The notes: generated by a model from the sequence alone, not told the origin. DNA of 64,000 nucleotides from Nocardia veterana NBRC 100344 (GCF_000308855.1 NZ_BAGM01000126.1:33970-97969); one strand, 5' to 3'. Counted from the stretch's first letter, positions 1 through 8,395 are shown. Made by a program: numbers and translations.

Positions 1-78
1 AGTGATCGATGAGAGCGGCTCCGCGGGGAGACGTTCCGATTCCGCCTACCCCTTGCCGGGACGGCACTACCTGCCCAC

Positions 79-91
79 TAATCTCGGCTGT
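79..91 (+). promoter_or_regulatory. Leaderless-type promoter of xthA
   Basis: A TAATCT -10 hexamer at 79-84 lies exactly 13 nt before the ATG at 92, so transcription should begin at about base 91 and the mRNA would have no room for a ribosome binding site. No purine-rich Shine-Dalgarno is present. The same geometry recurs at many genes in this window. Confidence 0.55.
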
Positions 92-931
92 ATGCGCTTG
101 GCCACGTGGAATGTGAACTCGATTCGGTCGCGGGTGGAGCGGGTCGTTTCGTGGCTGGATCGCGCGGATATCGACGTGCTGGCCATCCAGGAAACCAAAT
201 GCCGCGACGATCAGTTTCCGGCCGAGCGGTTCGAGGAGGCCGGGTACGAGATCGTGCACACCGGCTTCAGCCAGTGGAACGGGGTCGCCATCGCCTCCCG
301 GGTGGGCATCGACCAGGTCGAGGTGACCTTCCCCGGCCAGCCCGGCTTCGACAAGGACGCCGAGGCCTCGCTGCTGAGCGCCCCTGTTGTGGAGGCCCGG
401 GCGATCGGCGCCACCTGCGGCGGCGTCCGGGTGTGGAGTCTGTACGTCCCCAACGGGCGCACCCTGACCGATCCACACTATGCCTACAAGCTGGAATGGC
501 TTGCAGCCCTGCGTGATTGCGGCGAGTCCTGGTTGCGCGCGGATCCGTCGGCGCAGATCGCCCTGTGTGGCGACTGGAATATCGCGCCCACCGACGACGA
601 CGTGTGGTCGCCGGAGTTCTTCGCGCACAAGACACATACATCCGCCCCCGAGCGGGCCGCGTTCGAGGCCGTGGTGGCGGCCGGGTTCACCGATGTGATG
701 CGACCGTTCGCGCCCGGGCCGGGCGTCTACACCTACTGGGATTACACCCAGCTGCGCTTTCCACGCAAGGAAGGGATGCGCATCGACTTCGTTCTCGCCT
801 CACCCGCCCTGAGCGCCCGCGCGGTCGACGCCGGGGTCGACCGGGAGGAACGAAAAGGTAAGGGCGCCAGCGATCATGCGCCCGTCGTGGTCGAATTCTC
901 CGACGGCGAGGTCAGCTCTGCCGGGTCTTGA
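92..931 (+). CDS. xthA: Exodeoxyribonuclease III (AP endonuclease)
   Basis: DNA repair nuclease of the exonuclease III/APE1 family that cuts at abasic sites and removes 3' blocking groups in the cytoplasm. The 279-residue product starts MRLATWNVNS (family N-terminal ATWN motif with the metal-site Asn) and has the metal Glu in AIQETKC, the catalytic GDWNIAPTDDDVW segment, YTYWDYTQLRFP and the C-terminal SDHAPV (Asp-His). It is closely similar along its length to what I remember of M. tuberculosis Rv0427c. An in-frame ATG at 2 would add 30 residues of unrelated sequence; the start at 92 was chosen because homology begins there and a -10 box sits at the right distance. The 3' end overlaps the convergent gene that ends at 912 by 20 bp. 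Confidence 0.95.
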   Translation: MRLATWNVNSIRSRVERVVSWLDRADIDVLAIQETKCRDDQFPAERFEEAGYEIVHTGFSQWNGVAIASRVGIDQVEVTFPGQPGFDKDAEASLLSAPVVEARAIGATCGGVRVWSLYVPNGRTLTDPHYAYKLEWLAALRDCGESWLRADPSAQIALCGDWNIAPTDDDVWSPEFFAHKTHTSAPERAAFEAVVAAGFTDVMRPFAPGPGVYTYWDYTQLRFPRKEGMRIDFVLASPALSARAVDAGVDREERKGKGASDHAPVVVEFSDGEVSSAGS

Positions 932-1550
932 TGGCGTCGTGGGAGATGTAGACGTCGTAGCTGCCGGGCATGGCGAGCACGGCATTGCCGTAGGCGGAGC
1001 GGACGAACGGTTCGGTGTACCAACTGTGGTCGCGCATATCGGTGAAGAAGTCACCGTCGCCGCCGTGCAGCATGGTCTGATGTTGGCTCACCGCGGTGCC
1101 GTCGAGCCGCTGACCGTACAACCGCGTCACCTTGTAGCCGGAGTGGAAGCCCAGCGCGTTCACCCACGGCTCCAATTCGACGATATCGGCCTGCAGCACC
1201 CATAGGTCGCCCTCGATCCGGTAGGTCTGCCGCATCTCGTCGTGGTTGCGGTCACCGTACAGCGTGAGTTCGACGTCGAGCGTATGGTCGCTGCCCGCAA
1301 CACTTTTCGCGACGACGTGCGCGGCTTTCACCTCACCGGTCAGACCCAGATAGGTCTGCAACAGTGTCACCGCCCACAGCAGCAGCACCGCGACCAGCAA
1401 TACCACCAGCCCGCTCGCGCCGCGACCGATGTGCCCGCGCCAGCCGGACTTCCGCGCCCGGAGCACGGCCGTGACCACCAGTGCGATCGCCACCACGAAC
1501 AGCACCGCCAGCAAGGCCTGGATCCAGCCGAATGCCACCGGGAACACCAT
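912..1550 (-). CDS. Membrane protein of unknown function with two N-terminal helices
   Basis: A 212-residue product starting MVFPVAFGWIQA, with two hydrophobic segments (about residues 8-30 and 42-66) separated by a basic loop (RARKSGWRGHIGRG), then a soluble domain of about 140 residues rich in beta-forming sequence. The topology suggests that the C-terminal domain (with TYRIEGDLWVLQADIVELEPWVNALG) faces outside. Such proteins occur in Nocardia and relatives, sometimes loosely annotated as multidrug transporters, but nothing here supports transport. The frame is open upstream to 1601, but the internal Met at 1550 gives a proper membrane-protein N-terminus. The gene converges on xthA with a 20-bp overlap. 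Confidence 0.75.
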   Translation of the reverse strand: MVFPVAFGWIQALLAVLFVVAIALVVTAVLRARKSGWRGHIGRGASGLVVLLVAVLLLWAVTLLQTYLGLTGEVKAAHVVAKSVAGSDHTLDVELTLYGDRNHDEMRQTYRIEGDLWVLQADIVELEPWVNALGFHSGYKVTRLYGQRLDGTAVSQHQTMLHGGDGDFFTDMRDHSWYTEPFVRSAYGNAVLAMPGSYDVYISHDAIKTRQS

Positions 1551-1609
1551 GTCCTCAGTTGTACCCCGATCGGCCCGCGCCACGCGGTGACATCGATGCA
1601 CGAATACGT

Positions 1610-1641
1610 CACGGCCGGACGGGAATTCCCGTCCGGCCGTG
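1610..1641 (-). terminator. Perfect 32-bp palindrome, terminator after fadE5
   Basis: Bases 1610-1641 form a perfect palindrome (CACGGCCGGACGGGAA and its complement), a 14-16 bp hairpin with almost no loop, located 22 bp after the fadE5 stop. There is no T-run, as usual for high-GC actinobacterial terminators. It could also stop read-through towards the oppositely oriented gene. Confidence 0.7.
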
Positions 1642-1663
1642 CGAGTGAACCCGTTTCGTCAGG

Positions 1664-3490
1664 TCAGAAGGCTTCCTCGGGCAACTCCATGATGTCGTTG
1701 TCGAGGTTTTCCAGTACCGCCCGCACCCCGCTCAGCAGCGGCAGTTGATTCTTCGCGAACCACGATGCGACGCCGACCTTTCCGGTGTAGAACAGGCGGT
1801 CCTTCTCCGACGGCTGCCCGGCCAGCGCGGCCTGTGCCACCTGAGCCTGCGCGAGCAGCCGCCAGCCGATCACCAGGTCACCCGCCGCGTGCAGGAACCG
1901 CACCGAGCCGAGGCCGACCTTGTAGATCTCGGCGGGGGTCTGCTGCGCGGCCATCAGATAGTTGGTGAGCGCGGCCGCCATCGCCTGCACATCGGCGAGT
2001 GCGGCGCCCAGCAGCGACTTCTCCGCCTTCAGCGTCTCGGGCTCGCTGTCGACGAACTGCTGCACCAGCCCGGAGACATGGGCTAGCGCCACGCCCTTGT
2101 CCCGGACGATCTTGCGGAAGAAGAAGTCCTGCGCCTGGATCGCGGTGGTGCCCTCGTACAGCGAGTCGATCTTGACGTCGCGGATGTACTGCTCGATCGG
2201 GTAGTCCTGCAGGTATCCGGAACCGCCGAAGGTCTGCAGGGTTTCGGTCAGGGTGTCGTAGGCCCGTTCCGACCCGACTCCCTTGACGATCGGCAGCAGC
2301 AGATCGTTGACCCGCGCGGCCAGGTCGGGATCGGCGCCGAAATTCGCCTGCGCCACATCGTCGTTCTGGTATGCCGCGGTGTAGAGATACAGCGCGCGCA
2401 ACCCTTCCGCGTACGCCTTCTGCAGGGCCAGACTCCGCCGGACGTCGGGGTGATGGGTGATGGTGACGCGCGGTGCGGTCTTGTCGGCCATCTGCGTCAT
2501 ATCGGCGCCCTGCACCCGAGTCTTGGCGTACTCCAAGGCATTCAGATAGCCGGTGGACAGCGTGCCGGCCGACAGCACACCGACCATCATGCGCGCGTTC
2601 TCGATCACCTTGAACATCTGGGCGATGCCGTTGTGCACATCGCCGACCAGATAGCCGACGGCCGGCTTGTCGCCGCCGTAGGTCAGCTCGCAGGTGGGCG
2701 AGGATTTGATGCCCATCTTGTGCTCGAGGTTGGTCACGAGTACGCCGTTGCGTTCGCCCAATTCCATCGTCTGCCGGTCGAACAGGTACTTCGGCACCAC
2801 GAACAGCGACAGGCCCTTGGTACCCGGGCCGGCTCCCTCGGGACGTGCGAGGGTGAGGTGGAAGATGTTGTCGGCGGTGTCGCCGACGTCACCGCCGGAG
2901 ATGAACCGCTTCACGCCCTCGATGTGCCAGGTGCCGTCGGGCTGTTGCACCGCCTTGGTGCGGCCCATGCCGACATCGGATCCCGCGTCGGGTTCGGTGA
3001 GCACCATCGTCCCGCCCCAGCGGTTCTCCCAGGCGTGCTTCGCCCAGCGCTGCTGTTCCTCGGTGCCTTCCCGGAACAAGACCTGATGCATGAGCGGGCC
3101 CATATTGAAGAAGCTCGCCGAGTTGTTCGCGGCGACCAGCATCTCCTGCGTGGCCCAGATCAGCGGCGAGGGGGCGGAGACGCCGCCCATCTCCTCCGGC
3201 ATACCGAGGCCCGACCAGCCCGCCTCGTTGACCGCCGCGACCGTCTTGCGCAGCGGATCGGGCACCGTCACCTCGTGCGCGACCGGGTCGAATCCGATCG
3301 GATTGCGGTCGGCGTCGACGAACGACTCGGCCACCGGCCCCTCGGCCAGTCGCAACACCTCGGCGAGCATTCCGCGCGCGGTTTCGGTATCCAGATCGCC
3401 GTACGCGCCGGACTCCAGCAGCGCACCGATTCCCAACACCTCGAACAAGTTGAACTCGATATCCCGAAGGTTCGCCTTGTAGTGCGACAC
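1664..3490 (-). CDS. fadE5: Acyl-CoA dehydrogenase, FadE5 type
   Basis: FAD-dependent dehydrogenase of the long (about 610-residue) FadE5 type, which introduces the alpha-beta double bond into acyl-CoAs over a wide chain range. The 608-residue product shows MVLTEPDAGSDVG, a W(H)IEGVKRFISGGD flavin/substrate segment, FGGSGYLQDYPIEQYIRD and the catalytic Glu region DSLYEGTTAIQAQDF. The start is the GTG at 3490 (VSHYKANLRD, matching the family N-terminus); it is preceded by GAGGAGG at good spacing. The open frame extends to 3925 without homology. The gene stands alone, followed by a strong terminator and preceded by a palindromic operator candidate and a divergent TetR gene. Confidence 0.93.
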   Translation of the reverse strand: MSHYKANLRDIEFNLFEVLGIGALLESGAYGDLDTETARGMLAEVLRLAEGPVAESFVDADRNPIGFDPVAHEVTVPDPLRKTVAAVNEAGWSGLGMPEEMGGVSAPSPLIWATQEMLVAANNSASFFNMGPLMHQVLFREGTEEQQRWAKHAWENRWGGTMVLTEPDAGSDVGMGRTKAVQQPDGTWHIEGVKRFISGGDVGDTADNIFHLTLARPEGAGPGTKGLSLFVVPKYLFDRQTMELGERNGVLVTNLEHKMGIKSSPTCELTYGGDKPAVGYLVGDVHNGIAQMFKVIENARMMVGVLSAGTLSTGYLNALEYAKTRVQGADMTQMADKTAPRVTITHHPDVRRSLALQKAYAEGLRALYLYTAAYQNDDVAQANFGADPDLAARVNDLLLPIVKGVGSERAYDTLTETLQTFGGSGYLQDYPIEQYIRDVKIDSLYEGTTAIQAQDFFFRKIVRDKGVALAHVSGLVQQFVDSEPETLKAEKSLLGAALADVQAMAAALTNYLMAAQQTPAEIYKVGLGSVRFLHAAGDLVIGWRLLAQAQVAQAALAGQPSEKDRLFYTGKVGVASWFAKNQLPLLSGVRAVLENLDNDIMELPEEAF

Positions 3491-3552
3491 GCTCCCGGCC
3501 TCCTCGCCATTGTTTGATGTTGTCGGTGGGAGGTTGCCGTACCCGCGTTCAC

Positions 3553-3566
3553 TTACGCAACCGTAA
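3553..3566. promoter_or_regulatory. Inverted repeat TTACG-N4-CGTAA upstream of fadE5
   Basis: Perfect 5-bp arms TTACG/CGTAA separated by caac sit 63 bp upstream of the fadE5 start, and a further CCGTAAC half-site lies near 3589. Size and position fit a TetR-type operator; the divergent TetR gene at 3768 is the obvious candidate ligand, but this is inference. Confidence 0.4.
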
Positions 3567-3754
3567 CCGGGCGAGACCTCTAGAATTGTCCGTAACATAT
3601 GTGGGCGGCGGCACATCCCGAATTCACTTTCCTCGCCACTGCGTCGTTTTACGGCCATTTGCTCGGAATATGCTCGCAACCGATACCCGCACCGGCCGAT
3701 CCCGGCGGCAACGACCGGCCGCGAGGTAGCCCGGATTCCGGTCGCTACCACTGC

Positions 3755-3767
3755 TATCTTGATCGGC
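3755..3767 (+). promoter_or_regulatory. Leaderless-type promoter of the TetR gene
   Basis: TATCTT at 3755-3760 lies 13 nt before the ATG at 3768, implying a transcript starting at base 3767 or 3768. No Shine-Dalgarno is visible. Confidence 0.5.
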
Positions 3768-4391
3768 ATGGCTTCGGAATCCGCGGTCCGGCCGCGTCGA
3801 CGGGCCCAACATCTCGGCCCGGAACGCCGCCGGCCACAGGTTCTGGACGCGGCCCTGCGGATCGCTGTCGACGACGGGATCGCCGCGGTCACCATCGCCG
3901 CCGTCGCCGACCGCCTCAACGTCACCAGGCCGGTGGTCTACGCCTGCTACGCCGACCGCGTCGAACTGATCAACGCGCTCATCCAGCGCGAAGAGGGCTA
4001 CCTGCTCGGCGGCATCGTCGACGCCCTGCCACCCCGCCGCGTCGAGGCGGACGAGGAGGTGTTCGTCGACGGCTTCCGGGCGCTGCTGGAGACCGTCGCC
4101 GAACGACCGGATACCTGGAAGCTGCTGTACGGCAATCCGGATCCCGCGGTGGCCGGATCGTTCGGGCGCGGGCGGCGGTTCGCGATCGAGCGGTGTACGC
4201 GTCGGCTCCGGCCCACTCTGCAGGCCTGGGGTACCGCGGACGCCGAGCGCAAATTGCCGGCGCTGGTCGAGCTGTGGGTATCGGCCGGCGAGGGCGCGGT
4301 GCGCACCCTGATGGCCGAGGACGGGTGGACCCCGCGGGATCTGGGCGCCTTCGTCGGCGCGGCCGTCTATCGCGCCCTGCGCTCGGCCTGA
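3768..4391 (+). CDS. TetR/AcrR family transcriptional regulator
   Basis: A 207-residue one-component repressor. The N-terminal helix-turn-helix is at about residues 25-70 (VTIAAVADRLNVTRPVVYACYADRVELINAL); the rest is an all-alpha ligand-binding domain of unknown specificity. The ATG at 3768 was chosen over an in-frame TTG at 3759 because a -10 box fits it. It is divergent from fadE5 with a palindrome between them, and upstream of hmgA on the same strand, so it may control either; the short hairpin after its stop suggests it is transcribed separately from hmgA. Confidence 0.85.
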   Translation: MASESAVRPRRRAQHLGPERRRPQVLDAALRIAVDDGIAAVTIAAVADRLNVTRPVVYACYADRVELINALIQREEGYLLGGIVDALPPRRVEADEEVFVDGFRALLETVAERPDTWKLLYGNPDPAVAGSFGRGRRFAIERCTRRLRPTLQAWGTADAERKLPALVELWVSAGEGAVRTLMAEDGWTPRDLGAFVGAAVYRALRSA

Positions 4392-4400
4392 GCCGAACCT

Positions 4401-4417
4401 CGCCCGACCGGGCGTTT
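4401..4417 (+). terminator. Short hairpin with T-run after the TetR gene
   Basis: CGCCCG-AC-CGGGCG at 4401-4414 followed by TTT, 10 bp after the TetR stop. The loop is very tight, so this is a modest terminator candidate. A TAGGAT hexamer at 4426-4431 just downstream is a plausible -10 box for hmgA with a leader of about 38 nt. Confidence 0.4.
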
Positions 4418-4475
4418 GCGCTGGCTAGGATGGTAATCGGCGACCAGTCGACCAGCGACCCGGCGGGAGAGCGGT

Positions 4476-5684
4476 ATGGCGTTCTATCGGCAACTGGGTT
4501 CCCTACCGCCGAAGCGGCACACCCAGCATCGCGACGAACAGGGGCGGCTGTACTTCGAGGAGCTGATGGGTGAGGAGGGCTTCTCCGGCGATTCCGCACT
4601 GCTGTACCACCGCGGCCTGCCGCCGGCGATCGTCGATTCCGCGGCGTGGCGGCCACCCGATCAGCGCACCGTGCCCAATCATCCACTGCGGCATCGGCAT
4701 TTGCGGCTGTCCGAATTGTTCCCCGCGGCCGTCGTCGCCGATACCGACGTCGTCACCGGGCGGCGGCTGATCCTCGGCAACGACGATGTGCGCATCTCGT
4801 ACGTGGTCGCGCGGCGGGAATCACCCTTGTACCGCAACGCCGTCGGCGACGAATTGGTGTACATCGAGGCGGGCGCGGGCGTGGTCGACACGGTCTTCGG
4901 GCGATTGCCGGTTCGAACCGGTGATCAGGTGCTGTTACCGCGCGCGACCACCCATCGGTGGCGGCCGGACGGGCCGGAACCGTTGCGCGCGTACATCATC
5001 GAAGCGAGCGGCCACATCACCGCGCCGAAGCGGTATCTGTCGAAATTCGGCCAGTTCCTGGAGCACGCGCCGTATTGCGAACGCGATCTGCACGGGCCCA
5101 CCGAACCTCTACTGGAATCCGGTACGGACGTCGAGGTGCTGGTTAAACACCGACCCGGGCGGGACATCGTCGGGACTCGGCTGGTGTACGCGACGCACCC
5201 GTTCGACGTGGTCGGTTGGGACGGTTGCCTGTACCCCTACACCTTCAATATCGCCGATTTCGAGCCCATTACCGGGCGCATTCACCAACCGCCGCCGGTC
5301 CATCAGGCCTTCGAGGGCACCAATTTCGTGGTCTGCGATTTCGTTCCGCGCAAGGTCGACTATCACCCGCTGTCGATTCCGGTGCCGTACTACCACTCGA
5401 ATGTCGACTCCGACGAAATTCTGTTCTATTGCGGCGGAAATTACGAGGCGCGGCGCGGATCCGGTATCGGCCAGGGCTCGGTGTCGGTGCATCCGGGCGG
5501 ATATGCGCACGGCCCGCAACCGGGCGCCTACGAACGCAGTATCGGCGTGGAGCGTTTCGACGAACTGGCGGTCATGGTGGATACCTTCCGGCCGTTGGGC
5601 CTCGGTGAGGGCGCGCTGGCGTGCGAGGATCCGGACTACGCGTGGACCTGGTCGGGACGCGGGCCCGGCACGGAGCGCGCATGA
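4476..5684 (+). CDS. hmgA: Homogentisate 1,2-dioxygenase
   Basis: Fe(II) ring-cleavage enzyme of tyrosine/phenylalanine catabolism that converts homogentisate to maleylacetoacetate. The 402-residue product carries the double cupin fold typical of the family; probable iron ligands are H307 and E314 in YYHSNVDSDEILFY and H345 in HPGGYAHGPQPG. It is shorter than the human enzyme (445 residues), as are many actinobacterial forms. The start ATG has GGGAGAG upstream. Its last codons overlap the start of fahA (ATGA), so the two are translationally coupled. The middle enzyme, maleylacetoacetate isomerase, is not adjacent. Confidence 0.93.
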   Translation: MAFYRQLGSLPPKRHTQHRDEQGRLYFEELMGEEGFSGDSALLYHRGLPPAIVDSAAWRPPDQRTVPNHPLRHRHLRLSELFPAAVVADTDVVTGRRLILGNDDVRISYVVARRESPLYRNAVGDELVYIEAGAGVVDTVFGRLPVRTGDQVLLPRATTHRWRPDGPEPLRAYIIEASGHITAPKRYLSKFGQFLEHAPYCERDLHGPTEPLLESGTDVEVLVKHRPGRDIVGTRLVYATHPFDVVGWDGCLYPYTFNIADFEPITGRIHQPPPVHQAFEGTNFVVCDFVPRKVDYHPLSIPVPYYHSNVDSDEILFYCGGNYEARRGSGIGQGSVSVHPGGYAHGPQPGAYERSIGVERFDELAVMVDTFRPLGLGEGALACEDPDYAWTWSGRGPGTERA

Positions 5685-6856
5685 GTACCGTCCGGCTCGA
5701 GCCGGCCACGGACGATCCCTTCGGCCCGGACAATCTTCCGTACGGGATCTTCGCCCCGGTCGGCGGCGCCTTTCGGGCCGGTGTCCGGCTGGGCTCGCAG
5801 GTACTGGATCTGGCTGCGCTGCTGGATGATTCGACCTTCGCCCGGCCGGATCTCAACGCCTTTCTCGCCCAGGGTCCACGGCACTGGCAGATGGTGCGGG
5901 AACGACTGCGAGAAGCGGTCCGGGCACCGCTGCCGCGTTCGGCCGTGCACCCGCTGGATTCGGTGCGGCTGCGGCTGCCGATCGCGATCGGCGACTATGT
6001 CGACTTCTACGCCAGTATCGACCACGCGACGCGGCTGGGCCGGTTTCTGCGACCGAACAGCGAGCCGCTGCTGCCGAATTGGCGCCACCTCCCGGTCGGC
6101 TACCACGGCCGGGCCGGAAGTGTGGTGGTGTCGGGCACGCCCGTGCACCGGCCCCGCGGTCAACTCCGAACCGATTCCGGTGCACCGGAATTCGGCCCGT
6201 CTCGGCGACTGGATATCGAGGCCGAGCTCGGTTTCGTCGTCGGAGTGGGTTCCGAGCTGGGGACCCCGATTCCGGTCGACGACTTCGCCGATCACGTTTT
6301 CGGCGTGGCCCTGGTGAACGACTGGTCGGCCCGTGACATCCAGTCCTGGGAGGGACAGCCGCTCGGCCCGTTCCTCGGCAAATCGTTCGCCACCTCGATG
6401 GGCGCGTGGATAACCCCGCTCGCCGCGCTGGAATACGCCCGCGTTCCGGTTCCGGAACAGCTGCCCGCCCCGCTGGATTACCTTCGCGGCCCGCAGGATT
6501 GGGGGCTCGATATCGATGTGCGCGTGCGCTGGAACGGCATCGAGGTGAGCGCGCCACCGTATCGGGAGATGTACTGGTCGCCGGCGCAGATGCTGGCCCA
6601 TCTGACCGTCAACGGCGCCGGCACCCGGCCGGGTGATCTGTTCGCCTCCGGCACCATCTCCGGACCGGAGCAGCACCAGTGCGGATCGTTCATCGAACTG
6701 TCCGGCAACGGGTCCCGGCCGATCGATGTCGGCGGCGCGACGCGCACCTTCCTGGCGGACGGGGATACCGTCGTCATCACCGCGACCGCACCCGGCCCGG
6801 GCGGCAGCCGTCTCGCCCTGGGCGAGGTCAGCGGAACCGTCGTGCCCGCCGGTTGA
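5681..6856 (+). CDS. fahA: Fumarylacetoacetase
   Basis: Last enzyme of tyrosine degradation, hydrolysing fumarylacetoacetate to fumarate and acetoacetate. The 391-residue product has the FAH family metal and active-site segments: GDYVDFYASIDHA near residue 105, HYHGRAGS-like GYHGRAGSVVVSG, DIEAELGFVVG (two metal Glu) and LVNDWSARDIQSWEGQPLG, with the FLGKSFATSMGAWI lysine segment following. The N-terminal domain typical of true fumarylacetoacetases (PYGIFAPVGG) is present, which separates it from short FAH-fold hydrolases. It starts inside the hmgA stop codon (ATGA) with no RBS of its own clearly visible. Confidence 0.93.
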   Translation: MSTVRLEPATDDPFGPDNLPYGIFAPVGGAFRAGVRLGSQVLDLAALLDDSTFARPDLNAFLAQGPRHWQMVRERLREAVRAPLPRSAVHPLDSVRLRLPIAIGDYVDFYASIDHATRLGRFLRPNSEPLLPNWRHLPVGYHGRAGSVVVSGTPVHRPRGQLRTDSGAPEFGPSRRLDIEAELGFVVGVGSELGTPIPVDDFADHVFGVALVNDWSARDIQSWEGQPLGPFLGKSFATSMGAWITPLAALEYARVPVPEQLPAPLDYLRGPQDWGLDIDVRVRWNGIEVSAPPYREMYWSPAQMLAHLTVNGAGTRPGDLFASGTISGPEQHQCGSFIELSGNGSRPIDVGGATRTFLADGDTVVITATAPGPGGSRLALGEVSGTVVPAG

Positions 6857-6886
6857 CGCCGGCACCGGCCCGATATCGCCCGCGGA

Positions 6887-7165
6887 TCACTCGCCCGCGC
6901 CGTGGTCGGGATTGGTGCAGATCGTGCCCTCGCAGGGAACGGTGGGCGGTTGCGGAACAGTGGAATGCGGTGCGGGAGTGGGTGATCCGATGGACTGCCC
7001 GGTCGTCGGCGGGACCGGCCGGGCCGACGATTGCCGCGGCGTGGTGGTCGATGTGGTGGCGCCGGGTGAGGTCGTGGTCGTGGTGGTCGACGATGAATCG
7101 TTCGAGCACGCCGCACCGAACAGCGACAGCGCGACGACCACGGTGCACACAGCGAGTCGAGTCAT
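6887..7165 (-). CDS. Small Thr/Pro-rich lipoprotein
   Basis: A 92-residue predicted lipoprotein: MTRLAVCTVVVALSLFGAAC is a signal peptide ending in the lipobox LFGA-C, so Cys20 would be acylated. The mature part is low complexity: a Ser/Thr linker (SSSTTTTTTSPGATTSTTT) and a Pro-rich tail with two cysteines near the end (PCEGTICTNPDHG) that could form a disulfide. I do not recognise a family. It converges on fahA (31 bp between stops). The start at 7165 was chosen because the signal peptide begins there; the open frame upstream is not secretory. Confidence 0.7.
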   Translation of the reverse strand: MTRLAVCTVVVALSLFGAACSNDSSSTTTTTTSPGATTSTTTPRQSSARPVPPTTGQSIGSPTPAPHSTVPQPPTVPCEGTICTNPDHGAGE

Positions 7166-7282
7166 CGCCCGATGATCGCATGCCAGAGGTTTGCCAACCC
7201 GCAAATCAGGCGCCTGCCGGCAGCCACGGGTAGTCATCCATATCGCCACCCACAACGCCAAGGGCTGCGACATCGCGAGAAT

Positions 7283-7648
7283 CTAAGACCGAGAGGAGCG
7301 AACAGCCGCCCGGAACCCGTAGTCGCCGATCACGATCACATTCGCTCCATCCACCTTGCCCGCTTCGTAGACGGCTTCGTCGAGGTGAGTCGACATCAGC
7401 ATCATCCAGGCTTGCCACGGTGATTCCGCACCGAGCGGCCGGCCGACGTTCACGGACACCCGCCGGTAGTAGTCGTGCAGCTCCTGTTCGGTCATCACGA
7501 ATACCAACGAGGGTGCCACCGGCTTCCCGCCCACAGCAGTGATCCGCAATCGCCTGTCATCACCCCGGTCGATCCGGTACCCGGCCTCGGTACCGGCCTG
7601 TATCACCGAGTCGATGAGGTCTTCCGCACTCGGTTCAGGCTTGTCCAC
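7283..7648 (-). CDS. Small acidic protein, candidate immunity partner
   Basis: A 121-residue cytoplasmic protein without signal peptide, starting at a GTG at 7648 preceded by GGAGGAGG. The N-terminus is acidic (MDKPEPSAEDLIDSVIQAG) and the central part contains SLVFVMTEQELHDYYRR and SPWQAWMMLMSTHLDEAVYEA. I recognise no named family. It follows the secreted protein gene at 7686-7985 by 37 bp on the same strand and is very probably co-transcribed. Small, non-secreted, strongly translated partners directly downstream of a secreted small protein are typical immunity genes; that role is inference. The frame is open upstream to 7906 but that part is the shadow of the preceding gene. Confidence 0.65.
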   Translation of the reverse strand: MDKPEPSAEDLIDSVIQAGTEAGYRIDRGDDRRLRITAVGGKPVAPSLVFVMTEQELHDYYRRVSVNVGRPLGAESPWQAWMMLMSTHLDEAVYEAGKVDGANVIVIGDYGFRAAVRSSRS

Positions 7649-7685
7649 GACATCCTCCTCCAGGAAAGGCGTTATGACCACCCCA

Positions 7686-7985
7686 CTACCGGCCACGATG
7701 ACAGTAGGCGATCGCCATATCGGCAATGTCGCGCCAATTTCGCCCTTCGATGCTCGCAAGCCCCTCCCACTCGTCCATATGCCTGTCCTGAATGTGCCGG
7801 TACCCGTAGTCCTTGTTCCCGCACAGGAGTTTCCACTCGCCGAACGAAGTGACCACCTTCTGCTCCGAGGTACTCGCTCCACACGCGCCCCAGGGAAAGG
7901 AGGCATATGCGGCCGGCCATGGTCCGGACATCACGATCGGAGCAACCAGTGCTGCTACGGATGTGACAAGTGCACGAATCTTCAA
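7686..7985 (-). CDS. Secreted 99-residue protein with RNase-toxin-like GYRHI..RH motif
   Basis: Starts at a TTG at 7985 behind GGGGGGAG. Residues 1-27 are a Sec signal peptide (LKIRALVTSVAALVAPIV, cleavage after AYA). The mature part is only about 72 residues with three cysteines (35, 55, 95) and the segment CGNKDYGYRHIQDRHMDEWE followed by NWRDIADMAI. The G-[YF]-x-H-I-x-x-R-H pattern resembles the active-site helix of BECR-fold RNase toxins (Barnase/EndoU/ColicinE5-D/RelE group), seen at C-termini of polymorphic and phage toxins. Here it would be a stand-alone secreted domain. Toxicity is inference; similar small exported actinobacterial proteins are mostly unnamed. A TATCAT hexamer near 8055 on this strand is a possible -10 box. 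Confidence 0.6.
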   Translation of the reverse strand: MKIRALVTSVAALVAPIVMSGPWPAAYASFPWGACGASTSEQKVVTSFGEWKLLCGNKDYGYRHIQDRHMDEWEGLASIEGRNWRDIADMAIAYCHRGR

Positions 7986-8289
7986 CTCGACTCCCCCCAC
8001 AGGGCATCGAATGCCCCCCTGCTCGGAAAACACCCCACGGTTATCCACCGAACATGATAGACGGATCGTGCAGGTACAGAGCCGAATTCGTCCGGACGGC
8101 CTTCGACCCATGGGCCGGTGCTCGGCTCCGCAGTCGGCCGGCGCACCGGAACGTGCGCGGCAATCCATATTTCCGGACTATCGCCTGGCGCCGCCGCGGC
8201 CGCAGCCAGCGCTTTCTCGTTTCGGCCCAGTTCGAGGCCGAGTGACGGGGCCAACCCGGGCGAGGTACCCTCGGCCGGGTACCACATCG

Positions 8290-8395
8290 TGCCAACGGGG
8301 GCTCGCACCAGCGGGCTGAGAGGACGGCTAGCCCATTCGGGCGGATCAGGGCCGTCGACCGTACGAACCTGACCGGGTAATGCCGGCGTAGGGAG
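8290..8395 (+). ncRNA. TPP riboswitch (THI element) of thiC
   Basis: The conserved TPP aptamer elements are readable: GCGGGCTGAGAGG at 8321-8333 (J2/3 CUGAGA) and GAACCTGACCGGGTAATGCC at 8364-8383, then GGCGTAGGGAG. The aptamer ends about 15 nt before the thiC ATG, and GGGAGGA next to its 3' end is the likely RBS, so ligand binding should block translation initiation. The region between the toxin-like gene and this element (7986-8289) shows only a promoter candidate and no gene. Confidence 0.93.

Noticed and set aside
6887..7165. Small lipoprotein as a third member of the toxin/immunity unit
   Set aside because: It is on the same strand but 117 bp downstream with low-complexity sequence only; nothing beyond proximity links it to the pair.
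7986..8289. Small gene between the toxin-like gene and the TPP riboswitch
   Set aside because: Frames here lack RBS and coding character; the region is explained by two divergent promoters and the riboswitch leader.
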